64,000 bases of DNA from Terrabacter sp040702505 (GTDB taxonomy: Bacteria > Actinomycetota > Actinomycetes > Actinomycetales > Dermatophilaceae), in contig NZ_JBFBLC010000002.1 of the NCBI RefSeq assembly GCF_040702505.1, forward strand, positions 744,001 through 808,000. The letters are read 5' to 3'. The position numbers and the translations under genes were made by a program. The notes under the pieces were generated by a model. It saw only the letters and a program-made list of their open reading frames with translations. It was not told where the DNA came from and did no database searches. Positions 1 to 12,226 of this stretch are shown in pieces; position 1 is the stretch's first letter, and every line of letters begins with the position of its first letter.

Positions 1-768
1 CTCGGTCGGGTCGATCGATGCCCCGCCGACGAGCGCGCCGTCGACGTCCTCCTGCGACATGATCGCGGCGACGTTGCCCGCCTTGACGCTGCCGCCGTAG
101 AGCAGGCGAATGCCGTCCGCGACGTCGCCGCTGTAGAGCTCGGCGAGCAGCGTGCGGATGGCGGCGCACACCTCCTGGGCGTCGTCGGGCGTCGCGACCT
201 CGCCGGTGCCGATGGCCCAGATGGGCTCGTAGGCGATGACGATCGAGGCCGCCTGCTCCTTGGTGACCCCGTCGAGGTCGGCGCGCAGCTGCTCGAGGAC
301 GTGCTCGACCTGGCGGCCCTCCTTGCGCACGTCGAGCGCCTCGCCGCAGCACAGGATCGGCTTGAGGCCGTGCGCGTAGGCCGCCTTGACCTTGGCATTG
401 ACGACCGCGTCGGTCTCGCCGTGCCCCTCGCGCCGCTCGCTGTGGCCCACGACGACGTAGGTGCACCCGAGCTTGGCCAGGAAGGCTCCGGAGATGTCAC
501 CGGTGTAGGCGCCGGAGGCATGGGGCGACAGGTCCTGGGCGCCGTAGCGCAGGTCGAGCTTGTCACCCTCGACGAGCGTCTGCACGGAGCGCAGGTCGGT
601 GAACGGGGGCAGCACCGCGACCTCGACCGCGGTGTAGTCGTGCTTGGCGTCCCGCAGGGTCCAGTCGAGCTTCTGCACCAGGTGCGTGCCCTGCAGGTGG
701 TCGAGGTTCATCTTCCAGTTGCCGGCCATCAGGGGGACGCGCCCCACCGGCTTGGTGTCCTTGGCCAT
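1..768 (-). CDS. tpiA: Triose-phosphate isomerase (3-prime end cut by window)
   Basis: Glycolytic enzyme interconverting dihydroxyacetone phosphate and glyceraldehyde 3-phosphate in the cytoplasm. The frame starts at ATG 766-768 and reads MAKDTKPVGRVPLMAGNWKM, the usual N-terminus with its AGNWKMN active-site lysine segment. Further on it shows VVGHSERRE (electrophile His) and AYEPIWAIGTG (catalytic Glu), then the phosphate loop LLYGGSVKAGN. It is still open at base 1 after 256 codons, so only a few C-terminal residues should be missing. The start overlaps the pgk stop by one base (TGATG), so the two genes are translationally coupled. It is the last visible member of gap-pgk-tpiA. Confidence 0.97.
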   Translation of the reverse strand, partial: MAKDTKPVGRVPLMAGNWKMNLDHLQGTHLVQKLDWTLRDAKHDYTAVEVAVLPPFTDLRSVQTLVEGDKLDLRYGAQDLSPHASGAYTGDISGAFLAKLGCTYVVVGHSERREGHGETDAVVNAKVKAAYAHGLKPILCCGEALDVRKEGRQVEHVLEQLRADLDGVTKEQAASIVIAYEPIWAIGTGEVATPDDAQEVCAAIRTLLAELYSGDVADGIRLLYGGSVKAGNVAAIMSQEDVDGALVGGASIDPTE

Positions 769-1976
769 CAGGCATCGCCCTCCTCGAGCACGGTCAGGCC
801 CGGCAGCTCCTTGCCCTCGAGGTACTCGAGGCTCGCGCCGCCACCGGTCGAGATGTGGCCGAAGTTGTCGTCGGCGAAGCCGAGCTGACGCACGGCTGCC
901 GCGGAGTCGCCCCCGCCCACGACGGTGAGCGCGCCGCCCTTCGTCACGTCGACGAGCGCCTCGGCGACGGCCTTGGTGCCGGCGGCGTACGGCGCCATCT
1001 CGAACGCGCCCATCGGGCCGTTCCAGAAGACGGTGCGGCAGTCGGCGAGCTTCTGCGCGAAGAGCCGGCTGGACTCCGGGCCGATGTCGAGGCCCATGCG
1101 GTCGGGCGGGATGGCGTCAGCGGGGACGACCTCGTGGTCGGCGTCGGCGCTGAACGCGTCGGCCGCCACCACGTCGACGGGCAGGACGATCTCGACGCCC
1201 TCCTCCTCGGCGCGCTCGAGGTAGCCCTTGACCGTGTCGATCTGGTCGGCCTCGAGCAGGCTCTTGCCGACCTCGTGGCCCTGGGCGGCGAGGAAGGTGA
1301 AGACCATGCCGCCCCCGATGAGGAGGCGGTCGGCGGTGCCGAGCAGGTTGCCGATGACGCCGAGCTTGTCGGACACCTTGGCACCGCCGAGGACGACGGC
1401 ATACGGCCGCTCGGGGTCCTTGGTGAGGCGGCGCAGCACGTCGACCTCGGTCGAGACGAGGCCACCCGTGGCATGCGGCAGCAGCCGGGCGACGTCGTAG
1501 ACGGACGCCTGCTTGCGGTGCACGACCCCGAAGCCGTCGGACACGAAGACGTCTGCGAGAGAGGCGAGCTCGCCGGCGAACTCGGCGCGCTCGTCGTCGC
1601 TCTTGGCGGTCTCGCCCGAGTTGAAGCGGAGGTTCTCGAGGAGCAGCACCTGGCCGTCCTCGAGCGCAGCCGCCTTGGCCTTGGCGTCGTCGCCCACGGT
1701 GTCCTCGGCGAAGAGGACCTCGGTGCCGAGAACCTCGCCGAGGCGCTCGGCGACGGGGGCCAGCGAGTACTTGGCCTCGGGCGCGCCCTTGGGGCGGCCG
1801 AGGTGGGCGCAGACGAGGACGCGGGCGCCGGCGTCGGCCAGGGTCTTGATCGTGGGGGCCGAGGCGCGAATGCGGCCGTCGTCGGTGATCGTCGAGCCGT
1901 CGAGCGGCACGTTGAGGTCGGACCGGACGAGGACGCGCTTGCCGCGCAGGTCCCCGAGGTCGCTGATGGTCTTCAC
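768..1976 (-). CDS. pgk: Phosphoglycerate kinase
   Basis: Transfers phosphate from 1,3-bisphosphoglycerate to ADP in glycolysis. At 402 aa the length is normal for the family. Visible motifs are RSDLNVPLD near residue 18 (substrate-binding loop), GGAKVSDKLGVIGNLL (hinge and nucleotide region), FWNGPMGAFE and the C-terminal GGGDSAAAV phosphate loop. The start is GTG at 1974-1976, preceded by a GAAGAGG ribosome binding site. It lies 126 bases after gap, with a strong hairpin in the gap between them, and overlaps tpiA by one base. Nothing unusual is seen in the protein. Confidence 0.98.
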   Translation of the reverse strand: MKTISDLGDLRGKRVLVRSDLNVPLDGSTITDDGRIRASAPTIKTLADAGARVLVCAHLGRPKGAPEAKYSLAPVAERLGEVLGTEVLFAEDTVGDDAKAKAAALEDGQVLLLENLRFNSGETAKSDDERAEFAGELASLADVFVSDGFGVVHRKQASVYDVARLLPHATGGLVSTEVDVLRRLTKDPERPYAVVLGGAKVSDKLGVIGNLLGTADRLLIGGGMVFTFLAAQGHEVGKSLLEADQIDTVKGYLERAEEEGVEIVLPVDVVAADAFSADADHEVVPADAIPPDRMGLDIGPESSRLFAQKLADCRTVFWNGPMGAFEMAPYAAGTKAVAEALVDVTKGGALTVVGGGDSAAAVRQLGFADDNFGHISTGGGASLEYLEGKELPGLTVLEEGDA

Positions 1977-2040
1977 GCGAGTTGCCTCTTCGTCAGTTGG
2001 CGGTGCCGGCGGGCACCGGGGGCACGGGTGACATGGCGGC

Positions 2041-2095
2041 GGCCACCGCTCGTCGCGCTCCCGGCCTGACGGCAGGAGCCCGACGAGCGGTGGCC
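2041..2095 (-). terminator. Long hairpin between gap and pgk (attenuator or processing site)
   Basis: Bases 2041-2055 (GGCCACCGCTCGTCG) are perfectly complementary to 2081-2095, giving a 15-bp stem. A second short stem (GCTCC/GGAGC) lies inside the loop. It sits downstream of gap and upstream of pgk. No U-run follows on the transcribed minus strand, so it may be a partial terminator, or an RNA-processing or stabilising hairpin that lets gap mRNA exceed pgk-tpiA mRNA. Confidence 0.75.
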
Positions 2096-2102
2096 GGGTG
2101 GC

Positions 2103-3107
<1,005 letters not shown>

Positions 3108-3187
3108 TGCTGTGCACCTCTTCGGTGAGACTGAGTCGGACGGACTGCAGACCAACGGCCGCCCCGTTGCGACCTCGATCACACGCC

Positions 3188-3193
3188 AGCCTA
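3188..3193 (-). promoter_or_regulatory. Putative -10 box for gap
   Basis: TAGGCT on the minus strand matches the actinobacterial TANNNT -10 pattern. It would give a 5-prime leader of about 75 bases before gap. No convincing -35 hexamer is visible. Confidence 0.4.
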
Positions 3194-3295
3194 GTGCGTG
3201 ACCTCCGGGGACCACGCGGCAGTCTCAGCGACCGGTGAGCGACCGCTCAGCACCGCGAGCGGCCGCCGGGACCGGCGTGCTGGGGCTCGAGCGCC

Positions 3296-4276
3296 TCAGC
3301 CCTCGAGCATGTCGGGGGTCAGGTTGGCATCGGTGCCCGGCACGCCGAGCTCCTCGGCGCGCTTGTCGGCCATGGCGAGGAGCCGGCGGATGCGACCCGC
3401 CACGGCGTCCTTGGTCATCGGCGGCACGGCGAGCTGCCCGAGCTCCTCGAGGCTGGCCTGCTTGTGCTGCACGCGCAGGACGCCGGCCTCGCGCAGGTGC
3501 TCCGGGATGTCGTCGCCGAGCAGGTCCATGGCCCGCTCCACCCGGGCCCCGGCGGCCACCGCGGCGCGGGCCGACCGGCGCAGGTTGGCGTCGTCGAAGT
3601 TGGCCAACCGGTTCGCGGTGGCCCGCACCTCGCGGCGCATCCGGCGCTCCTCCCACGCCAGCACGGCGTCGTGGGCGCCGAGCCGCGTCAGCATGGCCCC
3701 GATCGCGTCACCGTCGCGGATGACGACCCGGTCGATGCCACGGACCTCACGGGCCTTGGCCTGGATGCCGAGCCGGCGGGCCGCGCCGACGAGCGCCAGG
3801 GCGGCCTCCGGGCCCGGGCACGTGACCTCGAGGGCGGAGGAGCGGCCCGGCTCGGTGAGCGAGCCGTGGGCGAGGAATGCCCCGCGCCAGGCGGCCTCGG
3901 AGTCGCAGGTCGCGGCGCTGACCACCTTCGGCGGCAGCCCGCGCACCGGGCGGCCGCGGGTGTCGATCAGGCCCGTCTGCCGGGCCAGCGTCGCGCCGTC
4001 CTCGACGACCCGTACGACGTAGCGGGAGCCGCGACGCAGGCCACCGGCCGCGAGGACGAGCACGTCGCTCTTGTGGCCGTAGACCTCGGCGATGTTGCGG
4101 CGCAGCCGTCGCGCCGCGTTGGCGGTGTCGAGCTCGGCCTCGACGACGATCTGGCCACCGATGATGTGCAGTCCCCCGGCGAAGCGCAGCATGGTCGAGA
4201 CCTCGGCCTTGCGACAGCACGGTTTGGTCACGTCCAGACGTGAGAGCTCGTCCTTGACCTTTGCTGTCATCGCCAT
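3296..4276 (-). CDS. whiA: WhiA DNA-binding regulator
   Basis: Conserved regulator with a LAGLIDADG-homing-endonuclease-like fold and a C-terminal helix-turn-helix. In Streptomyces it acts with WhiB to switch on sporulation septation and cell-division genes; in non-sporulating Gram-positives it affects division. The 326-aa product begins MAMTAKVKDELSRL, the typical actinobacterial start. The C-terminal HTH region is around KQASLEELGQLAVPPMTKDAVAGRIRRLL, which resembles a DNA-recognition unit. Start ATG 4274-4276 is preferred over an upstream in-frame ATG at 4306 because it matches the conserved N-terminus. It belongs to the widespread rapZ-yvcK-whiA cluster, here downstream of uvrC, with a 165-base gap to yvcK that carries paired GTATGCCG motifs. 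Confidence 0.95.
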   Translation of the reverse strand: MAMTAKVKDELSRLDVTKPCCRKAEVSTMLRFAGGLHIIGGQIVVEAELDTANAARRLRRNIAEVYGHKSDVLVLAAGGLRRGSRYVVRVVEDGATLARQTGLIDTRGRPVRGLPPKVVSAATCDSEAAWRGAFLAHGSLTEPGRSSALEVTCPGPEAALALVGAARRLGIQAKAREVRGIDRVVIRDGDAIGAMLTRLGAHDAVLAWEERRMRREVRATANRLANFDDANLRRSARAAVAAGARVERAMDLLGDDIPEHLREAGVLRVQHKQASLEELGQLAVPPMTKDAVAGRIRRLLAMADKRAEELGVPGTDANLTPDMLEG

Positions 4277-4369
4277 GGCCGACATCCTGCCACCCCGATC
4301 AAGCACCCTCCCGTCCGAGGTGCCGTGGCCTTTCGGTCGTGTCCGTCGTGTCCGTCACCCGACGGCCGG

Positions 4370-4404
4370 GTATGCCGTGTCGCCGAGCCCGCGGGACGGC
4401 ATAC
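4370..4404. repeat. Paired GTATGCCG / CGGCATAC intergenic repeat
   Basis: GTATGCCGT at 4370-4378 and its complement ACGGCATAC at 4396-4404 form a 9-bp inverted repeat with a 17-base loop between yvcK and whiA. The first 18 bases (GTATGCCGTGTCGCCGAG) recur identically at 55961-55978 in another intergenic hairpin. It is one member of the dispersed octamer family described in the findings. Confidence 0.8.
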
Positions 4405-4441
4405 GTCGTCGCTCGCGTCGTCTCACGTCACGCCGGTCACG

Positions 4442-5437
4442 TCAGGCGATGACGTCGCGCAGGGCGGCGGCGAGGCGCAGCGGGTCGTGCACGCCGGGCT
4501 CACCGCGCGCGGCCACCGGCGCGACGACGAGCTCGGCTCCCAGCTCGGCGGCCGCCGCCCGCAGCGAGGCGCCGTCGGGCACCACGCTCGGGTCGGCGAG
4601 CACGACGTCGAGCCGCAGGTCAGGGGCGTTGGCGGCCAGCGACGCGAGGTGGTCCTCGGCCCGGAAGTCGCGGGTCTCGCCCTTGTGCACCTCGAGGTTG
4701 AGGTTGAGCAGCCGTCTGGCCGGGGTCGCGACCAGCGCGTCGGCGAGGTCCGGCACCAGCAGGTGCGGCATCACGGAGGTGAACCAGGACCCGGGGCCGA
4801 GCATGACCCACTCCGCCTCCCGCACGGCCGCGAGGGCCTCGTGGCAGGGCTCCGGGCAGGTCGGCACGATCCCGATCGACGAGACCACCCCGGCCGAGGA
4901 CGCGACGCGGTGCTGGCCGCGGACCTCCACCGTGGCGTCGGGGCGCTCGGGGTCGTGGCCGTGGATCTCGGCGACGATCTCGAGGGGCTCCCCCGCCATC
5001 GGCAGCACCCGGCCACGCGCACCGAGCAGCCGGCCCACCAGGTCGAGCCCGCGCACCGTGTCGCCGAGCAGGTCCCAGATCGAGACGATCATGAGGTTGC
5101 CGAGAGCATGGCCCTTGAGGTCGCCGTCGCCCGCGAACCGGTGCTGGAGCACGTCGCGCCACGTGTGCCCCCAGTCGCTGTCGTCGCAGAGGGCCGACAG
5201 CGCCATCCGGAGGTCGCCGGGCGGCAGGACGTCGAACTCCTCGCGCAGGCGTCCGCTCGACCCGCCGTCGTCGGCGACGGTCACCACGGCGGTGAGGTCC
5301 TCGGTGAGCAGCCGGAGCGCGGTGAGGCTGGCCGCGAGGCCGTGACCGCCACCGAGGGCGACGACGCGCCGGGCGTGCGGGGGGACGAGGGGCAGTCGGG
5401 TGGTCACGGGCGTCGGGTCACTCGCGGCCGAGGTCAC
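4442..5437 (-). CDS. yvcK: YvcK/CofD-like protein (gluconeogenesis factor)
   Basis: Member of the CofD/YvcK family, needed in Bacillus and mycobacteria for growth on gluconeogenic carbon and for cell-wall and shape control. The fold binds UDP-sugars. The sequence shows VVALGGGHGLAASLTALR (nucleotide loop), VTVADDGGSSGRLREEF and LPPGDLRMALSAL, the family fingerprints. GTG 5435-5437 gives 331 aa and overlaps rapZ by 20 bases. A second GTG at 5405-5407 (VTTRLPLVPPHARR) would remove the overlap and cannot be excluded; neither has a clear ribosome binding site. It lies between rapZ and whiA in the conserved cluster. Confidence 0.93.
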   Translation of the reverse strand: MTSAASDPTPVTTRLPLVPPHARRVVALGGGHGLAASLTALRLLTEDLTAVVTVADDGGSSGRLREEFDVLPPGDLRMALSALCDDSDWGHTWRDVLQHRFAGDGDLKGHALGNLMIVSIWDLLGDTVRGLDLVGRLLGARGRVLPMAGEPLEIVAEIHGHDPERPDATVEVRGQHRVASSAGVVSSIGIVPTCPEPCHEALAAVREAEWVMLGPGSWFTSVMPHLLVPDLADALVATPARRLLNLNLEVHKGETRDFRAEDHLASLAANAPDLRLDVVLADPSVVPDGASLRAAAAELGAELVVAPVAARGEPGVHDPLRLAAALRDVIA

Positions 5438-6335
5438 GGTGCACGACGAACGTGTCGACGCGGTCGCGCCCGCCGAGACGGGCGCTCAGGGCCTCGGCGA
5501 CGGCGACGGACCGGTGCTTGCCACCGGTGCACCCGACCGCGACGGTGACGTAGCGGCGTCCCTCCCGGACGTAGCCGTCGATCATCGTGTCGAGCAGGCC
5601 GCCGGCGCGCTCGAGGAACTGGTCGGCGCCCTCCTGCTTCATGACGAACTCGCTGACGGGGGTGTCGCGTCCGGTGAGGGGTCGCAGCTCGGGCACCCAG
5701 TACGGGTTGGGCAGGAAGCGCATGTCGAAGACGACGTCGGCATCGAGCGGCAGGCCGTACTTGAACCCGAACGACATCACCGCGATCCGCAGCTGCGCCT
5801 TGCGGTCGCCCGCGAAGAGGGACGACAGCTTGGCGCTCAGCTGGTGCACGTTGAGGCCGGAGCTGTCGATGACGACGTCGGCGGACGAGCGCAGGTCGAG
5901 GAGCATCCGGCGCTCGCGCTGGATGCCGTCGAGCAGCCGGCCGTCGCCCTGGAGCGGGTGCGGGCGGCGCACGCTCTCGAAGCGGCGGACGAGGGCCTCG
6001 TCGGTGGCGTCGAGGAAGACGAGGCTCGGCCGCTCCCCGCGGGCCCGGGCCGCCCGGATGGCGCCGTCCAGCTGGGCGAACCAGCCGCGGGAGCGGACGT
6101 CGACGACCACGGCCACCTGCTGGAGGTGCGCCTCGGGGTGCTGGGCCCGCGCCTCGTCGCGCAGCTCCGCGAGGTGGGTCAGCAGCTGCGGCGGCAGGTT
6201 GTCGACGACGAGCCAGCCGAGGTCCTCGAGGACGTTGGCGGTCGTGCTCCGCCCGGCTCCGCTCATCCCGGTGACGATGATGATCGGCGCGTCCGCGAGG
6301 GACGTCTGCGGCAGGGGCCTGGGGTCGGCGGTCAT
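5418..6335 (-). CDS. rapZ: RapZ/YvcJ nucleotide-binding protein
   Basis: P-loop NTPase of the RapZ (YvcJ) family. In E. coli RapZ delivers GlmZ small RNA to RNase E; in Gram-positives the role is less clear, with links to competence and cell wall. The 305-aa product has a Walker A motif GMSGAGRSTTANVLEDLG near residue 23, then VVDNLPPQLL. The conserved C-terminal RNA-binding half contains SFGFKYGLPLDADVVFDMRF and VAVGCTGGKHRSVAV. The ATG at 6333-6335 overlaps the uvrC stop (ATGA), so coupling to uvrC is likely. A longer open frame upstream is a shadow of uvrC. Confidence 0.95.
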   Translation of the reverse strand: MTADPRPLPQTSLADAPIIIVTGMSGAGRSTTANVLEDLGWLVVDNLPPQLLTHLAELRDEARAQHPEAHLQQVAVVVDVRSRGWFAQLDGAIRAARARGERPSLVFLDATDEALVRRFESVRRPHPLQGDGRLLDGIQRERRMLLDLRSSADVVIDSSGLNVHQLSAKLSSLFAGDRKAQLRIAVMSFGFKYGLPLDADVVFDMRFLPNPYWVPELRPLTGRDTPVSEFVMKQEGADQFLERAGGLLDTMIDGYVREGRRYVTVAVGCTGGKHRSVAVAEALSARLGGRDRVDTFVVHRDLGRE

Positions 6336-8413
6336 TCGAGGACTTCTCCCGTCGTGAGGTTCACGGCCGGCTCCTGGGGCGCTCCCTGCGCCAGGTGGCT
6401 GACCACGGCAGAGGCGAGCGCCCGGCCGAAGCCGGGTACGGCCATGATGTCCGTTTCGTCCGCGGCCCGAAGGCGTTTGACCGATCCGAAGTGCCGCAGC
6501 AGCGCCTTCTGGCGGCTGGCGCCGAGCCCGGGTATGCCGTCGAGCTGGGAGGCCGTCATCGCCTTGGACCGGCGCTGGCGGTGGAAGGTGATGGCGAAGC
6601 GGTGGGCCTCGTCGCGCAGCCGCTGGAGCAGGTAGAGGCCCTCGCTCGTGCGCGGCATGATCACCGGGTGCTCCTCGCGGGGCAGCCAGACCTCCTCGAG
6701 GCGCTTGGCGAGGCCCACGAGCGCCACCTCCTCGATGCCGAGCTCGTCGAGCACCGCCTGGGCGGCGTTGACCTGCGGGAGTCCGCCGTCGACGACGACG
6801 AGGCTCGGCGGGTAGGCGAAGCGCCGCGGGCGGCCGGTCTCGGGGTCGATGGGACCAGAGGCCGAGCGCTCGTCCTCGTCCTCCCCGGGCGTCGCAGCGG
6901 CACCGTTGACCGACCCGTTGCCCGTCACCCCGGTGGCCTCCTCCTCGCCACCGACGACGCCGGTGGACAGGTCGAGGTCGCCCGTGCCCTCTGCGTCCTC
7001 GAGGTAGCGGCGGAACCGGCGGGTCAGCACCTCGCGCATCGCGGCCGTGTCGTCGACGGTCACCGGCTCGCCGCCCTCGACGCCGGTGGTCGCACCGCGC
7101 ACGATGAAGCGGCGGTACTCGCTCTTGCGGGCGAGGCCGTCCTCGAACACCACCATCGACGCCACGACGTTGGTGCCCTGGACGTGGCTGACGTCGTAGC
7201 ACTCGATGCGCAGCGGCGCCTCGTCGAGCCCGAGGTAGTCCTGCAGCTCCTGCAGCGCCTTGCTGCGCAGCGTGAGGTCGCCGGCACGAGCCACCTTGTG
7301 CCGGGCGAGCGACTGCTCGGCGTTGCGGCGCACCGTCTCCATCAGCGTGCGCTTGTCGCCGCGCTGCGGGACGCGGACGTTGACGATCGAGCCCCGGACC
7401 GACGAGAGCCACTCGGTGACGGCCTCGAGGTCGGCGGGCAGCTCGGGCACGAGCACCTCCCGCGGGACCGCATCGCGGTCCGCGTCCCCGTAGACCTGCT
7501 GCAGGAGGTGCTCGACCAGCGTGGGGATGTCCTCGCTCTCCTTCTCGACGACCCAGCCGCGCTGGCCGCGGATGCGACCGCCGCGCACGTGGAACACCTG
7601 GACGGCTGCCTCCAGGTCGTCGTCGGCGAGGGCGAAGACGTCGGCGTCGGTGGCATCACCCAGGACGACCGCCTGCTTCTCCAGAGCCTTGGTGATGGCC
7701 CCGAGGTCGTCGCGCAGCCGGGCGGCCTGCTCGAAGTCGAGCTCGGCCGCGGCCTCGCGCATGCGCGTCTCGAGCCGCTTGGCGAACCGGGTCGTGTTGC
7801 CGGCCATGAAGTCGCAGAAGTCCTCGGCGATGGCGCGGTGCTCGTCCGGGGTCACCCGGCCCACGCACGGTGCGGAGCACTTGTCGATGTAGCCGAGCAG
7901 GCACGGTCGCCCGCTCGCCGCAGCTCGCTTGAACACCCCGGAGGAGCAGGTGCGCAAGGGGAAGACGCGCAGCAGCAGGTCGAGGGTCTCGCGGATCGCC
8001 CAGGCGTGCCCGTAGGGGCCGAAGTAGCGGGTGCCCTTGCGCTTGGCCCCGCGCATGACCTGGGCCCGCGGGAACTCCTCGCCCATCGTCACGGCGAGGA
8101 AGGGGTAGGACTTGTCGTCGCGGTACTTGACGTTGAACCGCGGGTCGAACTCCTTGATCCAGGAGTACTCGAGCTGGAGCGCCTCGACCTCGGTGCGCAC
8201 GACGGTCCACTCGACGGAGGCCGCGGTGGTGACCATCGTCGCGGTGCGGGGGTGCAGCGCGGTGATGTCCTGGAAGTAGGAGGACAGCCGGGGCCGCAGC
8301 GACTTGGCCTTGCCGACGTAGATGACACGGCCGTGCGCGTCGCGGAACCGGTAGACGCCCGGGTCGGTCGGGATCTCCCCCGGCTTGGGTCGGTAGGTCG
8401 TCGGATCCGCCAC
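6332..8413 (-). CDS. uvrC: Excinuclease ABC subunit C
   Basis: Nuclease of nucleotide-excision repair that makes both incisions around UvrB-marked damage. The 693-aa product has an N-terminal GIY-YIG domain (PGVYRFRDAHGRVIYVGKAKSL). It also has a Cys cluster (TCSSGVFKRAAASGRPCLLGYIDKC shortened form), a UVR motif (AAAELDFEQAARLRDDL), the RNase H-like endonuclease region (VVVDGGLPQVNAA) and C-terminal HhH motifs (IPGLGASRQKALL). An acidic Gly/Glu/Asp-rich insert of about 50 residues (around residues 480-530) interrupts the central region and is probably disordered. The GTG start at 8411-8413 follows a -10 hexamer by six bases, so the mRNA is probably leaderless. The GIP segment in the HhH uses a rare ATA codon created by a GTATGCCG octamer. 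Confidence 0.97.
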   Translation of the reverse strand: MADPTTYRPKPGEIPTDPGVYRFRDAHGRVIYVGKAKSLRPRLSSYFQDITALHPRTATMVTTAASVEWTVVRTEVEALQLEYSWIKEFDPRFNVKYRDDKSYPFLAVTMGEEFPRAQVMRGAKRKGTRYFGPYGHAWAIRETLDLLLRVFPLRTCSSGVFKRAAASGRPCLLGYIDKCSAPCVGRVTPDEHRAIAEDFCDFMAGNTTRFAKRLETRMREAAAELDFEQAARLRDDLGAITKALEKQAVVLGDATDADVFALADDDLEAAVQVFHVRGGRIRGQRGWVVEKESEDIPTLVEHLLQQVYGDADRDAVPREVLVPELPADLEAVTEWLSSVRGSIVNVRVPQRGDKRTLMETVRRNAEQSLARHKVARAGDLTLRSKALQELQDYLGLDEAPLRIECYDVSHVQGTNVVASMVVFEDGLARKSEYRRFIVRGATTGVEGGEPVTVDDTAAMREVLTRRFRRYLEDAEGTGDLDLSTGVVGGEEEATGVTGNGSVNGAAATPGEDEDERSASGPIDPETGRPRRFAYPPSLVVVDGGLPQVNAAQAVLDELGIEEVALVGLAKRLEEVWLPREEHPVIMPRTSEGLYLLQRLRDEAHRFAITFHRQRRSKAMTASQLDGIPGLGASRQKALLRHFGSVKRLRAADETDIMAVPGFGRALASAVVSHLAQGAPQEPAVNLTTGEVLE

Positions 8414-8419
8414 GGATCC

Positions 8420-8441
8420 ACCCTATGTCGGCCCACCGACG
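8420..8441 (-). promoter_or_regulatory. PafBC-type DNA-damage promoter of uvrC
   Basis: On the minus strand CGTCGGTG, eight bases, then TAGGGT, with the GTG start six bases later. This matches the mycobacterial RecA-independent damage-promoter motif tTGTCRGTG-N8-TANNNT except for the first base of the core. The same arrangement precedes uvrA and uvrB. Confidence 0.82.
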
Positions 8442-8515
8442 GCGCTGAACGGCGCCCGAGCGCCGGACCCGAGGGCGGGGAGCCCCGGCGCACGGCAGAC
8501 GCCCTCAGGCGGTGC

Positions 8516-8994
8516 TCAGCTCACCGTGAGCGTGCTGCCCGAGACCGTGACCGTCTTGGGCGTGAGGCCGGTGGGCGCGGGCCCCGACACCACCTGGCCG
8601 GTGCTGTCGTCGAAGTGGCTCTGGTGGCAGGGGCAGATGATCTGGCCACCCTCGACGGAGCCGACGGTGCAGCCCTGGTGCGGGCAGATGGCGTCGAACG
8701 CCTTGAACGTGCCGGCCTTGGGCTGGGTGACGACCGTCTGCGAGTCGGCGAAGACCTTGCCCCCGCCGACCGGGATCTCGGAGGTGGGTATGCCGCCCTG
8801 CCCGCCACCGGAGGCGCCGGACCCGCCGCCCGTGGTGCCGGAGGGGACGGGCGGGCTGCTGCAGGCGGCCAGGGTCCCGGCGCCGACGACGAGGCCGGTG
8901 ACCCCGGCGATCTTGAGCAGGCTGCGGCGGTCGGTGAGCCCGGCCACCCGGTCGAGCTCGCCGGACGCAGGTGCGGTGGGACCGCGACGCTCTG

Positions 8995-8998
<4 letters not shown>
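8516..8998 (-). CDS. Rieske [2Fe-2S] lipoprotein, Tat-exported
   Basis: Small electron-transfer protein of 160 aa. It has a twin-arginine segment (DRRSLLKIAG, residues 23-32), a hydrophobic stretch and a lipobox LAAC with Cys46, so it should be folded with its cluster, exported by Tat and lipid-anchored outside the membrane. A Gly/Ser linker follows. The Rieske ligands are Cys105-x-His107 and Cys122-x2-His125, with Cys110 and Cys124 placed for the usual disulfide. The physiological partner is unknown; it is too small to be the QcrA subunit of a bc1 complex. Its ATG overlaps the uvrA stop by four bases (ATGA), a curious coupling of a redox lipoprotein to a repair gene. A GTATGCCG octamer forces an ATA Ile codon at IPT. 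Confidence 0.9.
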
Positions 8999-12078
<3,080 letters not shown>

Positions 12079-12085
12079 GCGGAAC

Positions 12086-12107
12086 ATGCTAGGTCGGGCC
12101 ACCGACA
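12086..12107 (-). promoter_or_regulatory. PafBC-type DNA-damage promoter of uvrA
   Basis: Minus strand TGTCGGTG, eight bases (GCCCGACC), TAGCAT: a perfect fit to TGTCRGTG-N8-TANNNT. The -10 is seven bases before GTG 12078, implying a leaderless, damage-inducible transcript. Confidence 0.88.
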
Positions 12108-12175
12108 GTGCCCGCATCCGCCGTCCGCGGCAGGGGCCGGCAGACGCCCGCACGGGGGCCGGTGCACCCCGCCGT

Positions 12176-12219
12176 CGGCATACGGGGGCTTACGCCGGGA
12201 AGGTCCCGGGACGGCATAC
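12176..12219. repeat. Two CGGCATAC octamers upstream of the GH15 gene
   Basis: CGGCATAC occurs at 12176-12183 and 12212-12219 in the uvrA / GH15 divergent gap. The second overlaps a CATACT hexamer six bases before ATG 12227, so the octamer may coincide with the -10 of a leaderless promoter. Confidence 0.6.
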
Positions 12220-12226
12220 TCTGCCC

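Noticed and set aside
3108..3215. N-terminal extension of gap by 36 codons
   Set aside because: No homology and it would bury the Rossmann loop; GTG 3107 has a ribosome binding site.
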